From Butyrivibrio sp. (GTDB lineage: Bacteria > Bacillota > Clostridia > Lachnospirales > Lachnospiraceae), in NCBI GenBank assembly GCA_017470505.1, contig JAFUYO010000005.1:1-64000 (forward strand): a DNA stretch of 64,000 nucleotides, given 5' to 3'. Positions 41,759 to 51,500 of this stretch are shown piece by piece. The notes beneath the pieces were generated by a model, which ran no database searches, was not told the origin of the DNA, and saw nothing but the letters and a program-made list of their open reading frames with translations. Numbering within the stretch: the first letter of the stretch is position 1; every line of letters begins with the position of its first letter. A program made the position numbers and the translations under genes.

Positions 41759-44187
41759 AAGAGAGGAGAAGTAAATTAAAGAGGGCATTTGGCGTATTTC
41801 TTGTTGCAATGCTGGGAGTTCTGGAGCTGTCCGGGTGCGGCAAAAAGGGCGGAGAGAGTCTTGTCGATAAGGCGAGCAGCGGTTCCAAGGACTATGTGTT
41901 TAACAAGGAGATACTCGAGATAGTGGAGAATGCTGACTACAGCAACGTGGCAGTAGTCGGAGAGAAGATTTTCTGCTCCACCTACGCAAACGAAGGGTTT
42001 CTCACCGTCAGCTCTTTTAACTCCGACGGAAGTGACATGAACGTTGTGAAGATCCCTGAGGCTGAGAACGAGGGTCACGGCTATATGTGCTTCGATGCAG
42101 ACGGCGACATTTACACGGTGCTGAACATATATGACTACTCGAACTATGAGGATCCCGATGAGCAGCCTCACACCTACGAGGATGCGGCAGATGATGGTGG
42201 CGCCTTAGCTTCTTCAGATAGTTCAGATGCTGAAAGTACAGAACCTGCCGGGGGTTCCGACGATGAAGCCGAAAACAAGATAGCAGTAGATGTCGACCCC
42301 GGAATGGGCGGCTACGAGGAGAGCGAAGATCAGCAGTACCTTGTGAAATACGATGCAAAGGGATATGAGCAGTTCAGAATTGATCTGAATAAGGATCTTC
42401 CTTCAGGTGAGTACTTTACTGTATACGGAATGATCGTTACTGATGACGGCGGGCTTCTTGTGAGTTCGAACCAGGGAATTAAGAGACTCAAAGAGGAGAG
42501 TCAGAGCTTTGAAACAATAGTTGACTTTACTGACCCTTCAAGCGAATTTTATCAGTCATCTGTCAGCATATACAAGGGCTTTGCAGGAAAATATTTTGTC
42601 TCCGTATGGGGAGATAAGGGACTTGAGCTGCGCTCTTTTGATCCGGTATCGGGAGAGATGGGTGAGAAATCCTCACAGTTTACGACTTACGAGGATTTTA
42701 CATTCTTTTCCGGAAACGGGTATGATCTCTATGTGTCAAAGCAGGACGGCTTCTACGGGTATGACCTTGAGAAAGATGCTCTTACAAAGATCCTCGACTA
42801 CGTCGACTCGGATATCAACGTCGGTTATTCGCTCGCCACGGTTGCAGCGATCAGCGACACTGAGTTTATCGCAAATATCCCGGACGAGGATTACAATTAC
42901 AGACTCTGCCGCCTGACCAAGGTTCCTGCGGATCAGGTAAAGGACCGCACAATTCTGACTCTCGCAGGCAATTATGTTGACTATACTATCAGGCAGAGAG
43001 TGTATAAGTTCAACGAGGAGAACAGCGATTACAAGATCAAGATAGTAGATTATTCGACCCTTGCAAATGCAGATGATTACAATGCAGGTGCGACGCAGTT
43101 TAACCTTGATATCGTATCAGGCAACACTCCCGACATCATGGTCTTTTCCGGGGATGACCCCGTGGACAGCTACATCAACAAGGGTCTGTTCCTGGACCTT
43201 ACCGCAAACTTAAAGAGCGACGAGATCCTCTCAAAGACGCGATTTGTTGACAATGTCTTTGAAGCCTTCAAGACAGGCGACAAGATCTATATGCTTGTAC
43301 CTTCGTTTATGATAAACACGATTTCGACCAAGGCGTCATACCTGAAGGGGAAGGACACTCTTTCCCTTAAGGATGCCGAGGGCCTCATGGATGCGATGGG
43401 AGTTAAGTATGCCGACTCATTTGGACCGTCGTCAAGGGATGAAGTTCTTTACATGGGAATGCTCGCATCAGGAAACAGGTTTGTTGACTGGGAGAACAAA
43501 AAGTGCAGCTTCGACAGCGAGGAGTTCATCGAGTTCCTTGAGTTTGTAAACAAGTTCCCCAAGGAGGTATCCGAGAGCGTATGGGAGAACTACAAGGACA
43601 CCTGCTACAGAGAGGGTACATCACTCTTTGCGAGCACCTATCTCTCAAACTTCAGAACCTACAGAAGGTCAAGGGACGGACAGTTCGGCGAGGACATCAC
43701 ACTCATCGGCTTCCCGAATGCATCGGGAGTTAACTGCTCGGTCATCATGCCGCAGCAGCGCATCGCAATAAGCGCCAAGACCAAATACGGCGACGCAGCC
43801 TGGGATTTTGTGAGATACTTCCTCCTGCCTGAATATCAGGATAAGATAGAGTACGAGTTTCCGATTACCAAGGATGCATACGACAAGATGGCGGAGAATT
43901 CCATGGAGAAGTACTACTGGACCGACGAAGATGGCAAGAAGCACTACGAGGATGACACCTACTATGTGGGTGATCAGGAAGTTGTGATCCAGCCCCTCAC
44001 CAAGGAGGACGTCCAGTACATCAACAACTTCATCGGGTCGCTCTCGCTCGTTTACAGCGGTAATCAGAACGTCTACAACATTGTGACAGAAGAAGTCGCC
44101 CCCTACTTCGAGGGCCAGAAGTCTGCCGCCGAAGTTGCCGGCATCATCCAGAGCCGCGTCAGTATCTACGTAAACGAGAACAGCTGA
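41755..44187 (+). CDS. Large solute-binding lipoprotein with an N-terminal propeller-like region
   Basis: An 810-residue lipoprotein with a lipobox ending at Cys28 (ELSGC). Residues about 45-395 read like repeated beta-propeller blades (FLTVSSFNSDGSD, YDAKGYEQFRIDL, TEFIANIPDEDYNYRLCRL) with an acidic low-complexity insert near 130-185. Residues about 400-810 are a family-1-type extracellular solute-binding domain (YVDYTIRQRVYKFNEENSDYKIKIVDYS, GNTPDIMVFSGDDPVDSYINKGLFLDLT). It is the presumed substrate receptor for the MalF/MalG-like permeases of this operon. The fusion of a propeller-like part with a binding domain and its coupling to an adaptor are unusual. Confidence 0.85.
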   Translation: MKERRSKLKRAFGVFLVAMLGVLELSGCGKKGGESLVDKASSGSKDYVFNKEILEIVENADYSNVAVVGEKIFCSTYANEGFLTVSSFNSDGSDMNVVKIPEAENEGHGYMCFDADGDIYTVLNIYDYSNYEDPDEQPHTYEDAADDGGALASSDSSDAESTEPAGGSDDEAENKIAVDVDPGMGGYEESEDQQYLVKYDAKGYEQFRIDLNKDLPSGEYFTVYGMIVTDDGGLLVSSNQGIKRLKEESQSFETIVDFTDPSSEFYQSSVSIYKGFAGKYFVSVWGDKGLELRSFDPVSGEMGEKSSQFTTYEDFTFFSGNGYDLYVSKQDGFYGYDLEKDALTKILDYVDSDINVGYSLATVAAISDTEFIANIPDEDYNYRLCRLTKVPADQVKDRTILTLAGNYVDYTIRQRVYKFNEENSDYKIKIVDYSTLANADDYNAGATQFNLDIVSGNTPDIMVFSGDDPVDSYINKGLFLDLTANLKSDEILSKTRFVDNVFEAFKTGDKIYMLVPSFMINTISTKASYLKGKDTLSLKDAEGLMDAMGVKYADSFGPSSRDEVLYMGMLASGNRFVDWENKKCSFDSEEFIEFLEFVNKFPKEVSESVWENYKDTCYREGTSLFASTYLSNFRTYRRSRDGQFGEDITLIGFPNASGVNCSVIMPQQRIAISAKTKYGDAAWDFVRYFLLPEYQDKIEYEFPITKDAYDKMAENSMEKYYWTDEDGKKHYEDDTYYVGDQEVVIQPLTKEDVQYINNFIGSLSLVYSGNQNVYNIVTEEVAPYFEGQKSAAEVAGIIQSRVSIYVNENS

Positions 44188-44221
44188 AAAATTCAATAGA
44201 ACCTGACGGAATGAAACATCA

Positions 44222-44309
44222 TTGTAACATCTCCTAATATGATGATATAGAAAACTTTCAAGGGGCTTCAGATAATAGCCCCAATCCCGAAGCCCATACG
44301 AGGCTTCGG
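44222..44309 (+). promoter_or_regulatory. Promoter and two leader hairpins before the HExxH lipoprotein gene
   Basis: TTGTAA (44222-44227), 18 bases, TATAGA (44246-44251). The transcript would then start with two stem-loops, GGGGCT...AGCCCC (44261-44282) and CCGAAGCC...GGCTTCGG (44286-44309). Neither has a T-run, so they are leader structures rather than terminators. Confidence 0.5.
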
Positions 44310-44342
44310 CATAACTGCCAATTTTGATTCAAGGAGAGTAAA

Positions 44343-46382
44343 GTGAAAAAAAGTATCTACAAAAAAATTATAGCTTCCGTACTTATAGTAAGTCTTGCGG
44401 CTGCTTCGCTTAGCGGTTGCGGTAAGGGCGATGCCGGGGAAGACGGAGATTATGGAGAGTATGACGAATACGGTGAGGAATATTCAGAGGAGGCTTCAGG
44501 AGCCGGGGGCGATGAGGCTTTTAATCCGTCGTCGGTTACCAACGATATTCCTGAGTACGATGATGCGGGTGTAATCCCAAAGGTCATAAATGCAGCGAAC
44601 TACGTGGACAGCGAGGCGTGGAACCATGTCGCAGAAAACGGGGGAGAGGAGTACTATACATGGCTTGCGGATTATTGTGTCAATGTGGCTGGACCCCAGG
44701 CGGTAGGTATGCTGCTTAGGATTCCCTGCTTTAAGGAAGCGGCCGAGCAGGGGCTTATCAGCAAATACATGGTGTTATGCCTGGATTACGACGAGGGTAA
44801 TCAGTACGGGGCGATGACGCAGTCGACCTATCTTGAGAAAGGTGGCAATGTGACCCGTGGTGAAGGAGCTCCTGTATACAATCTTGCATACCGTCTTCTG
44901 GTAAACACCCAGCAGGAGTCAAAAGAGACCAGGGATGATCCTAAGAAGCGCAGAGAGCTTCAGGATACGATGATACATGAGATGATGCATGCTTTTATGG
45001 ATGATTATACACGAAATGCGATGGTAGGCATGGATAAAGATGGAAACCGTCCCATGGATGCCGAAGAGATTTTTACGGAAGCGCTTCCGGGCTGGTTCTG
45101 CGAGGGTACGGCTATTACTGTAGAGGCGGGATATAATCAGTCCAGATGGGCTATACTTGACAATTTCCTTTTGGGTCAGGACGAGCCACAGGAGGATATT
45201 CTGGAAGTTTTCAAGGATACGCAGACCATGTCGCAGGCACAGCAGATTATGTTTGAAAGCCTTACAGGAGAGGAGTTGAAAGCTTATAAGGAGGAGCTTG
45301 GCGGTAATGACGCACTTCCTACGGATCTTACGATTGAGGAAAACACCTATGGTATAAGCTATGTGGGTACAATGTTCCTCTATTATATGGCAGCAAAGAC
45401 CCTTGGATTGAAACCCATGGAGGAGGACGGTACCCTGAATATGGACGTCATGCTCAAGGGGCTGGATTATATCTTAAGAAGCCTGCACGATGGCTTCAGT
45501 CTGGATCAGGTGATAGCAGAGATATCCGCAGATCCCGACACGGGAGAAAGCGTTTATGCTGATACCACAGCATATGAAAAGAATTTCATGCACGGTGCCG
45601 ATGAACCGGGTATGGTCTTTGCCCAGAAGATGCTCTATCGCCTGGAAAGTCAGATAACGGACAGGAATGTATTTACGCCCTCAGGTTCTGTATTGCCCGG
45701 GTATCGCACCATGAACAGAGATTTCATGGATGAAAAATACCACGAGGCACCCTCCGTGTTTGCGCTTGTCCCTTCACCCGGTACTACAAGCAGTGAAGAA
45801 TATTTTGCGGTTTCCACCATAAGACCCTCAGTGACGGCTTTGGGAGGAACCCGCTCTATCTCTTATGCCGGCGAAGACGATCTTTCCGAAGCGGAAGCCG
45901 AGGAGAAAGATACGGTATACGCAGGAGATGAGGTCTGCTTGATAGAGTTTAACCAGGGACAGGAATACAAGAGCATGGACGAATGGATAAGGTTGTCCGA
46001 GGAACAGCTTGATTCGATTGTAGGAGAAGAAGCCCTTACAATATCAGATGCGGCTGCGGCTGACTATGTCGGAGGCTTTATTCTCGATACTGGTGACGGG
46101 AGTGCATACTTCGTCCTGATGTATGAGGATGAGGCTCACGGAGAGTTTATTGTGGCGGCGATTGGAGATGAAACCATTGTCAGCAGATATTCAGAAAGCG
46201 GTGATATAAAAGAAGATGGGATGCAGGGTATGAGACTTACACTGACTAACGGAAGAAAGATAGGCTATTACACTTCAGCTGACGGAAAAAATTACGGAGA
46301 AATCAACGGAACAATGTATGAGGCGGAGGAGCTCTCCGAGAGCGCAGCCAGGGAAGCCCTTGATCTGCTCAGGGAAGAATGA
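44343..46382 (+). CDS. Lipoprotein with gluzincin-type HExxH metallopeptidase motif
   Basis: A 679-residue lipoprotein starting with GTG after AAGGAGAG; the lipobox ends at Cys26 (SLSGC). Zinc-peptidase signature HEMMH covers His212-His216 and the likely third ligand is Glu254 in GWFCEGTAI, 38 residues later, as in gluzincins. The N-terminal 30 residues after the cysteine are acidic and low-complexity. The C-terminal half (about 430-679) has beta-type sequence that I cannot assign. It would act on proteins or peptides at the cell surface. It has its own promoter, so its link to the transporter operon upstream is only by position. Confidence 0.85.
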   Translation: MKKSIYKKIIASVLIVSLAAASLSGCGKGDAGEDGDYGEYDEYGEEYSEEASGAGGDEAFNPSSVTNDIPEYDDAGVIPKVINAANYVDSEAWNHVAENGGEEYYTWLADYCVNVAGPQAVGMLLRIPCFKEAAEQGLISKYMVLCLDYDEGNQYGAMTQSTYLEKGGNVTRGEGAPVYNLAYRLLVNTQQESKETRDDPKKRRELQDTMIHEMMHAFMDDYTRNAMVGMDKDGNRPMDAEEIFTEALPGWFCEGTAITVEAGYNQSRWAILDNFLLGQDEPQEDILEVFKDTQTMSQAQQIMFESLTGEELKAYKEELGGNDALPTDLTIEENTYGISYVGTMFLYYMAAKTLGLKPMEEDGTLNMDVMLKGLDYILRSLHDGFSLDQVIAEISADPDTGESVYADTTAYEKNFMHGADEPGMVFAQKMLYRLESQITDRNVFTPSGSVLPGYRTMNRDFMDEKYHEAPSVFALVPSPGTTSSEEYFAVSTIRPSVTALGGTRSISYAGEDDLSEAEAEEKDTVYAGDEVCLIEFNQGQEYKSMDEWIRLSEEQLDSIVGEEALTISDAAAADYVGGFILDTGDGSAYFVLMYEDEAHGEFIVAAIGDETIVSRYSESGDIKEDGMQGMRLTLTNGRKIGYYTSADGKNYGEINGTMYEAEELSESAAREALDLLREE

Positions 46383-46831
46383 GCTTGAGGAAATAGTAAC
46401 AGGGCGCAGACTCCCGACGGAGCTTTTTGCCGGGGCGGCCTTAACTAAAGTATTATCGAACCATTTTAAGACGGCAAGAAGTATTATCACAACATGTTTC
46501 ACGTAAACAAACTATAAACAGTACATTAATTACAACATTTGGTCTGAAGAAAAATGAATACAGTGGTATTTTTACAAATGTCGTTACATTAGATGATTTG
46601 TACATACCATAAAATAAATCAGCGGTTTAGAACGCATATTGTCTTCATTCCGCTGGTTTATTTGTTTATCTCTGTTAATGAGGTAAATAATGTATTTACC
46701 CGGCCATTATCATGCGGTTAAGCCTTGGAGGGAGTATCATCAGCAAATAGTTTTCTGAGGGCAGAAGCTATTCCTGAGTTCAAACGATTCAATATTATTG
46801 AAAGTGAGGTGAGGAACGTTGTCTGATTTGC
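46383..46831. other. 449-base gene-free stretch with two hairpins
   Basis: No gene found. A 14-base-pair stem (46612-46625 with 46650-46663, one G-U) followed by TGTTTATC may be a terminator for either flank. A second perfect hairpin GGTAAATA-ATG-TATTTACC lies at 46682-46700. The strip 46721-46831 is an in-frame 37-codon continuation of the regulator gene beyond its stop codon. Confidence 0.6.
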
Positions 46832-47392
46832 TTATATTTCGCCTCCTTCCACTATGTTAAAAGATAAAAACTCAGGAATTGCATTTTTAAGAGCCCGTTC
46901 TTTAGAATTGTCATTTTTATCGAGCTTTGCTTCTAACTCCACATCAGCGGGGTAGATAAGTCTGTCGGGCTTGTACTGCCGTATTGTCTGGTACTTGGTG
47001 CAGTTGTCAATGTTGTTTTTATTGGTAATATAATCTGTCATTGCCAGCAGATAGATGGCTTCGAGCTTTTTGTGTTCATCCCAGGCCTTTTGGATTTCAT
47101 CGTTTTCAAGAACTTCTATGAGATATTGAAGCTCACCTTTTCGCTTAATGAGATGTTTTTGTTCACTTCTGAATGTTTGAAAATGATCTCTGGGATTACA
47201 AAGATCTACAAAAACCGCAATGTCCATATGCAAGGCGTGAGATAGCTTTTCAACAACATAATAAGAGCAGTTTTTTATATCCTTTTTCCCGTTCACAATG
47301 TTGTAGACAACGGGATAGGAGATATCTGCATCTTTTGCAAATCTGTACAAAGAGATGTCGTTATCTGAAAGATACTGTTTAATATGCGCCAT
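46832..47392 (-). CDS. XRE-type helix-turn-helix regulator
   Basis: A 186-residue protein with an N-terminal helix-turn-helix (about 1-65: YLSDNDISLYRFAKDADISYPVVYNIVNGKKD) and a helical C-terminal part with no known domain. The start at 47392 begins the helix-turn-helix exactly; the open frame runs further up through the promoter. The same frame stays open for 37 codons after the stop. The gene has its own promoter with paired ATATAGC boxes. Targets are unknown. Confidence 0.85.
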   Translation of the reverse strand: MAHIKQYLSDNDISLYRFAKDADISYPVVYNIVNGKKDIKNCSYYVVEKLSHALHMDIAVFVDLCNPRDHFQTFRSEQKHLIKRKGELQYLIEVLENDEIQKAWDEHKKLEAIYLLAMTDYITNKNNIDNCTKYQTIRQYKPDRLIYPADVELEAKLDKNDNSKERALKNAIPEFLSFNIVEGGEI

Positions 47393-47414
47393 AGCGTACT
47401 CTTTTTTTGTCACT

Positions 47415-47452
47415 ATTATATAACGAACGCTATATATATTCAATTGCTATAT
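47415..47452 (-). promoter_or_regulatory. Promoter of the XRE regulator with repeated operator-like boxes
   Basis: On the minus strand TTGAAT (47438-47443), 17 bases, TATAAT (47415-47420). The sequence ATATATAGC occurs twice as a direct repeat about 17 bases apart around the -35 box, which suggests autoregulation. Confidence 0.65.
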
Positions 47453-47525
47453 ATGTGAAAAACTGCCGGAAAATGGCAACGGAAATGCCGCAGAAGGGTC
47501 AAAAATAAAAAAGTTATAATAGTGA

Positions 47526-47557
47526 AAAAGCCACAACCTTAAAAGGCTGTGGCTTTT
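47526..47557 (-). terminator. Intrinsic terminator downstream of tRNA-Gly
   Basis: A 15-base stem (47526-47540 with 47543-47557, one G-U) ends on the minus strand in GGCTTTTTC, five bases after the tRNA 3' end. Confidence 0.85.
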
Positions 47558-47561
47558 AAAA

Positions 47562-47632
47562 AGCAGGATACGGGAGTCGGACCCGCCTCTTCAGCTTGGG
47601 AAGCTGACATACTACCGATGTACTAATCCTGC
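47562..47632 (-). tRNA. tRNA-Gly (anticodon CCC)
   Basis: Seventy-one bases on the minus strand fold as a cloverleaf: acceptor stem GCAGGAT/ATCCTGC with discriminator T, anticodon stem TCAGC/GCTGA with loop TTCCCAA (anticodon CCC, reading GGG), and T stem GCGGG/CCCGT. The CCA end is not encoded. The promoter TTGCAA (47676-47681)-17-TAGAAT (47653-47658) lies upstream. Confidence 0.95.
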
Positions 47633-47652
47633 GAATGTCAATCAACTATTTC

Positions 47653-47681
47653 ATTCTACCCAATATGTGGTATAATTGCAA
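47653..47681. promoter_or_regulatory. Overlapping divergent promoters for tRNA-Gly and mscL
   Basis: Minus strand: TTGCAA (47676-47681), 17 bases, TAGAAT (47653-47658) for the tRNA. Plus strand: an extended -10 box TGGTATAAT ending at 47676 for mscL. The two promoters share the same bases and cannot be occupied together. Confidence 0.65.
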
Positions 47682-47720
47682 GAGGCAATCACAAAAAGTA
47701 TTAAGAAAAGGGGAAAAAAT

Positions 47721-48206
47721 ATGACAGACAAGATTAAGGACGTAGCAGGAAAAAGCAAAGGGCTTGCAAATGAATTTCGCGAGTTTATTATGAGAGGAAA
47801 TGTAATGGATATGGCAGTCGGTGTTATCATCGGCGGAGCTTTCCAGAAGATCATCTCTTCACTTGTTGATGACATCATCATGCCCATCATCAGTATTCTG
47901 ACAGGCGGAATTGATTTCAACAACAAGTTCATTGTTCTCGACGGAGGAGCTTATGCAACTCTTGAGGAGGCTAAAGAGGCAGGAGCAGCAACACTCAACT
48001 ACGGAACATTTATCACTGTTGTCATCAACTTCATCCTGATGGCACTGGTTATCTTCCTTCTTGTTAAGTGCATGAACTCAGTCAGCAACAAGTTCGCCAA
48101 GGAGAAGGCAGAGGCACCTGCAACAACCAAGATCTGCCCTCGCTGCAAGAGCGAGATCAACATAGAGGCCACAAGATGCCCTCACTGCACATCAGAGCTG
48201 AGCTGA
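47721..48206 (+). CDS. mscL: Large-conductance mechanosensitive channel with C-terminal zinc ribbon
   Basis: A 161-residue MscL. The first helix carries the family core FREFIMRGNVMDMAVGVIIG, followed by DDIIMPIISILTGGIDF and the second helix near residues 93-115. Unlike the short E. coli form the C-terminus carries a zinc ribbon with CPRC and CPHC (residues about 138-157). It opens as an emergency valve on osmotic downshock. The ATG at 47721 follows AAGGGG; an upstream in-frame TTG lacks a ribosome site. Confidence 0.96.
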   Translation: MTDKIKDVAGKSKGLANEFREFIMRGNVMDMAVGVIIGGAFQKIISSLVDDIIMPIISILTGGIDFNNKFIVLDGGAYATLEEAKEAGAATLNYGTFITVVINFILMALVIFLLVKCMNSVSNKFAKEKAEAPATTKICPRCKSEINIEATRCPHCTSELS

Positions 48207-48273
48207 AGAATGATGGCCTGTTTGCAGATATCATGACTGTTTCACACAAGATATCATAATAATTATAATCAAG

Positions 48274-48304
48274 GAGGTCGGCTGCTTCAGCCGGCCTCTT
48301 TTTC
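48274..48304 (+). terminator. Intrinsic terminator of mscL
   Basis: GAGGTCGGCT pairs with AGCCGGCCTC (one mismatch or wobble) around a five-base loop, then TTTTTC. Confidence 0.85.
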
Positions 48305-48566
48305 ACAGGTATCAAAGCTTATTTTTAACCAAATTTTTACAAGACCCCAAATGCATAAAGCCTTATAATAGAAAATGAGGTTAGTTTGTGCATTTTAGGG
48401 GCTTTTCTTTTGCCCGTTTATGAAGATAATCGTATCAATCTTAGATAGTATTTTGGCTAAGCTAAGGAGCTGGGGATCGTTAGCGCCTGTTGTGTAGGCG
48501 GTTACGGTCCCCGCATCCGACCGGGCATAGTCAGATATAAACATGTGTTTATAGAGGAGGACTGAG
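48305..48566 (+). promoter_or_regulatory. Long structured leader before the giant gene pair
   Basis: No gene supported. A TATAAT box lies near 48364. An inverted repeat follows, CCCCAAATGCATAAA answered by TTTGTGCATTTTAGGGG (about 48345-48405). Nearer the gene a compact stem-loop spans 48472-48512: GGGGA with TCCCC, TCGT with ACG(G), and GCGCCT with AGGCGG around GTTGTGT. The start codon comes 54 bases later after AGAGGAGG. The long leader may hold an RNA regulator; no riboswitch class was recognised. Confidence 0.45.
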
Positions 48567-51500
48567 ATGCCACAGTTTGAAGAGTACAGGAACATGAACA
48601 CCCGGCAGGAAAAAGAAGCTTTTTATCAGGCAGAGAAGAATAAAGGCATAGACATAAATATGTCTAAGTTCGACTATGACAGTGATAATATCATTGAGCA
48701 CGTCAACAGGAAGTTTGATGATGGAGCTGATCCTGAAGAAGCTGCTGTGGCTTTTGCCAGGCGAACTGCATATTATTTTACAGATGCGGAAGTGGCAAAT
48801 GCGAAAGTCGTCCGCTATTCTTCCTTGAAACCGAGAGGAGAGAAGGCTCGTGATATGGAAGCTTACGCTAAAAAGTACACATATCATGATGCGGACAAGA
48901 GAAAATCAAGAGCAGAGGATGCTGCGAATGCGTTCAACGATATGTGGCGCAAGATCAGAGAATATGGTGAAGATGCCAATTCAGATCAGTACACGAAGTA
49001 CAAGCATCGCGAGGAGATCATGAAGTACAGGCTTGAGGGTATGATAAATGCCGTCAAGGCCAAGGCCCAGGACGCTGAACATGAAAAATATCTGATAGCC
49101 AGGGCAAAACTCTCGTGCAATCTCATTTTGAGGGACCAGTTAAGTCACCTGATGGCTGAGAACGGGGTTAACCCTGCCATGCTGAGGAAGTTCAACTCTA
49201 AACTTGCAGTTGTCAATTCAAAGATAAAAGATGCTGCTGATGATCTCACAAAGTCTGTGCCAAAGGCTCAGGATTTATGGCGCAGAGGAAACAGGCTTGA
49301 TAAGAGTTCGTACAATGATCTTTTGAAGGGCTATAAGTTGCAGAATCCCGGCTGTGACCTTACTTCGGCTGTCATTATGGGCAACCTCAATAAGTATCAG
49401 GTACAGCAGTTTGGAAATAAATGGCCTAAAAAGACAGTTTTAAAAGATCAGAATAATGCCAATGTATCCAAAACAGAGAAAGAGAATGAGGATTGGAACA
49501 CCCAAAACATCAAACCGGGAGTACCTGTCACACCGGAAATAGAGAAGGAAGCAGCTGACCGGTTTGAGAGTATTCCGGTTCCGAAGGCAGAAGAGCTTAA
49601 GGGGAGTGGCGCAAGAAATTATGTGATGAACCACTTAAGGGAATATTATGACCTTACAAAAAGAGCTCTTCCCTATTACAAGGCGCAAATGGGTCAGAAT
49701 ACTCCTGCCGGCAGGATAATAGCAGACCGCCCAAAGATGAGGGCGAAGATCGAGTTTATTGATGCACTGGATAAGTATATAAACTACAAGCTCAGAAGGG
49801 ACCACTGCATTGAGTTTAACAATGAAACCGGATCCTTCCAGTTCGAGAGTGACGAAACCTACAAATACATCAAGGATGAAAACGGTAAGATAACCCGCAC
49901 AAGGCAGTTCGGAACTGACGAGAATGGAAAGAGTCAGACTAATGCTGATTATAACAGGCTTCTGGAAGCATATAACCGTTTTTCGGAAACACTTGTTGCA
50001 GAAGGCGTAGGCCGGATTCTGCCCAAGGAAGAGGAGAATAAGCAGCCTCAAAAGGCGCAGCAGCAAGGACAGGCAGCACAGCTCCATCCGGCGCAGCAGC
50101 AGGGACAGGCAGCGCAGCTCCATCCGGCACAGCAGCAGGGACAGGCAGTACAGCCCAAACAGGAGCAGGATCAGCAGGGACAGATCAAACAGGAGCAGAT
50201 TGCCCGGCCCGTGCAGGAGAATGTGGGCAAGCATGAAAAAGATGGTCTTAAACAGGTTGCGGGCATGGTGAACCTTCTTAATCCCAAGCAGGAACAGAAA
50301 GAAGAAAAGAATGCGGAAGTAAAGAAGGCAGAAGCAAAAAAGAAAGTTAAAACGACAAGAAAAAAGAAGAACGGTCTGATATACGTAACAGAAGGCGAGA
50401 AACAGTACGTTTACACCAAGGATCAGGAAAAAGAGTACAACATGATAAAGAAGGCTATACCTGAATTTGACAGGGATAGCTTTAAGGCCATGCTCGCATG
50501 CAGAAATGGGAAGACTCAGTGGAATACGGCCGAATATACAGCTCTTTACAATAATTGTGTCAAGGATATCAAAACCAGCAAGACTATCGAGAGAGATATG
50601 GTCGCTCCGATGAGGACCGTAAACAGGGATGCCAAGGGTGATCCTCTGACCGATAACGATACAAAGAACGATGAATGGAACAAAGAGTGGCTAAGATCAT
50701 GGCAGGCCGACAAAAATGGAGTATCAGATCAGAAAAAGTCTCAGGCTATGCTCAGAAAAGAACTTCCAAATCTTTATGATGATTTCATAGAGGGTGAGTT
50801 CAAACTTCCTGATGAGCTGTTAAACTACAAAGACGGCGATGGCATAGAAGCTGCAAAAAAGGCACTTGATAATTACGTTGAAAACCTGATCTACAGCGAC
50901 AATCTCTTTAAGTTCCAGACAATAGTTGCTAAGCATCTGGCAGTTGAGAATCTTAAGAAAAATATAAAATCAGTCAACATATATTTTCAGCGAAACAGCC
51001 AGATGGCTGTTGCCGGCGACATTATCGGTGATATCAATATTCTGATTGGCCAGAAATTCATGAAAAAATTTGGCCTTAACAACTACAATGTGGCAGACAA
51101 AGGTGCGATTAAGCTTGCTCCCGGCAAAAAGAAGAGTGCGGATGAAATATATGATGCTTATCTTGATGTCCTTCTTGGAAAGCTGAAAGCAAATAATACA
51201 CATCTCAAAGAAAAAGAGACATCACATTATTTATCAGACATTGAGCTTCGTGATTCAAGGCACATATTTGATAAGCAGTTTACAGACAAGGAAAAGGCAT
51301 CCGGAGCTACTGATGCAGGTCTTAAGTTTGCATTTGAAAAGAGAAAAGTTTTTTGCATAAATAATGTACCTGAGTATATCCAGTATCTTAAGAAAATACC
51401 CAAAAAGCTTGCGGAAGGTGCCAACAAGACCAGTGTAGACAGAATCGTCGGATTTGCAATGCACAAGGTGGAATTTGATGAGATGCTTCGTCCTGTCCAG

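Noticed and set aside
44261..44309. Two leader hairpins considered as a terminator or riboswitch
   Set aside because: No T-run follows, and the sequence fits no riboswitch consensus that I know; listed only as leader structures.
48395..48601. 68-codon minus-strand frame across the leader of giant gene A
   Set aside because: Part of the product looks protein-like, but there is no ribosome site before any start and it overlaps the structured leader and strong plus-strand start; kept only as leader sequence.
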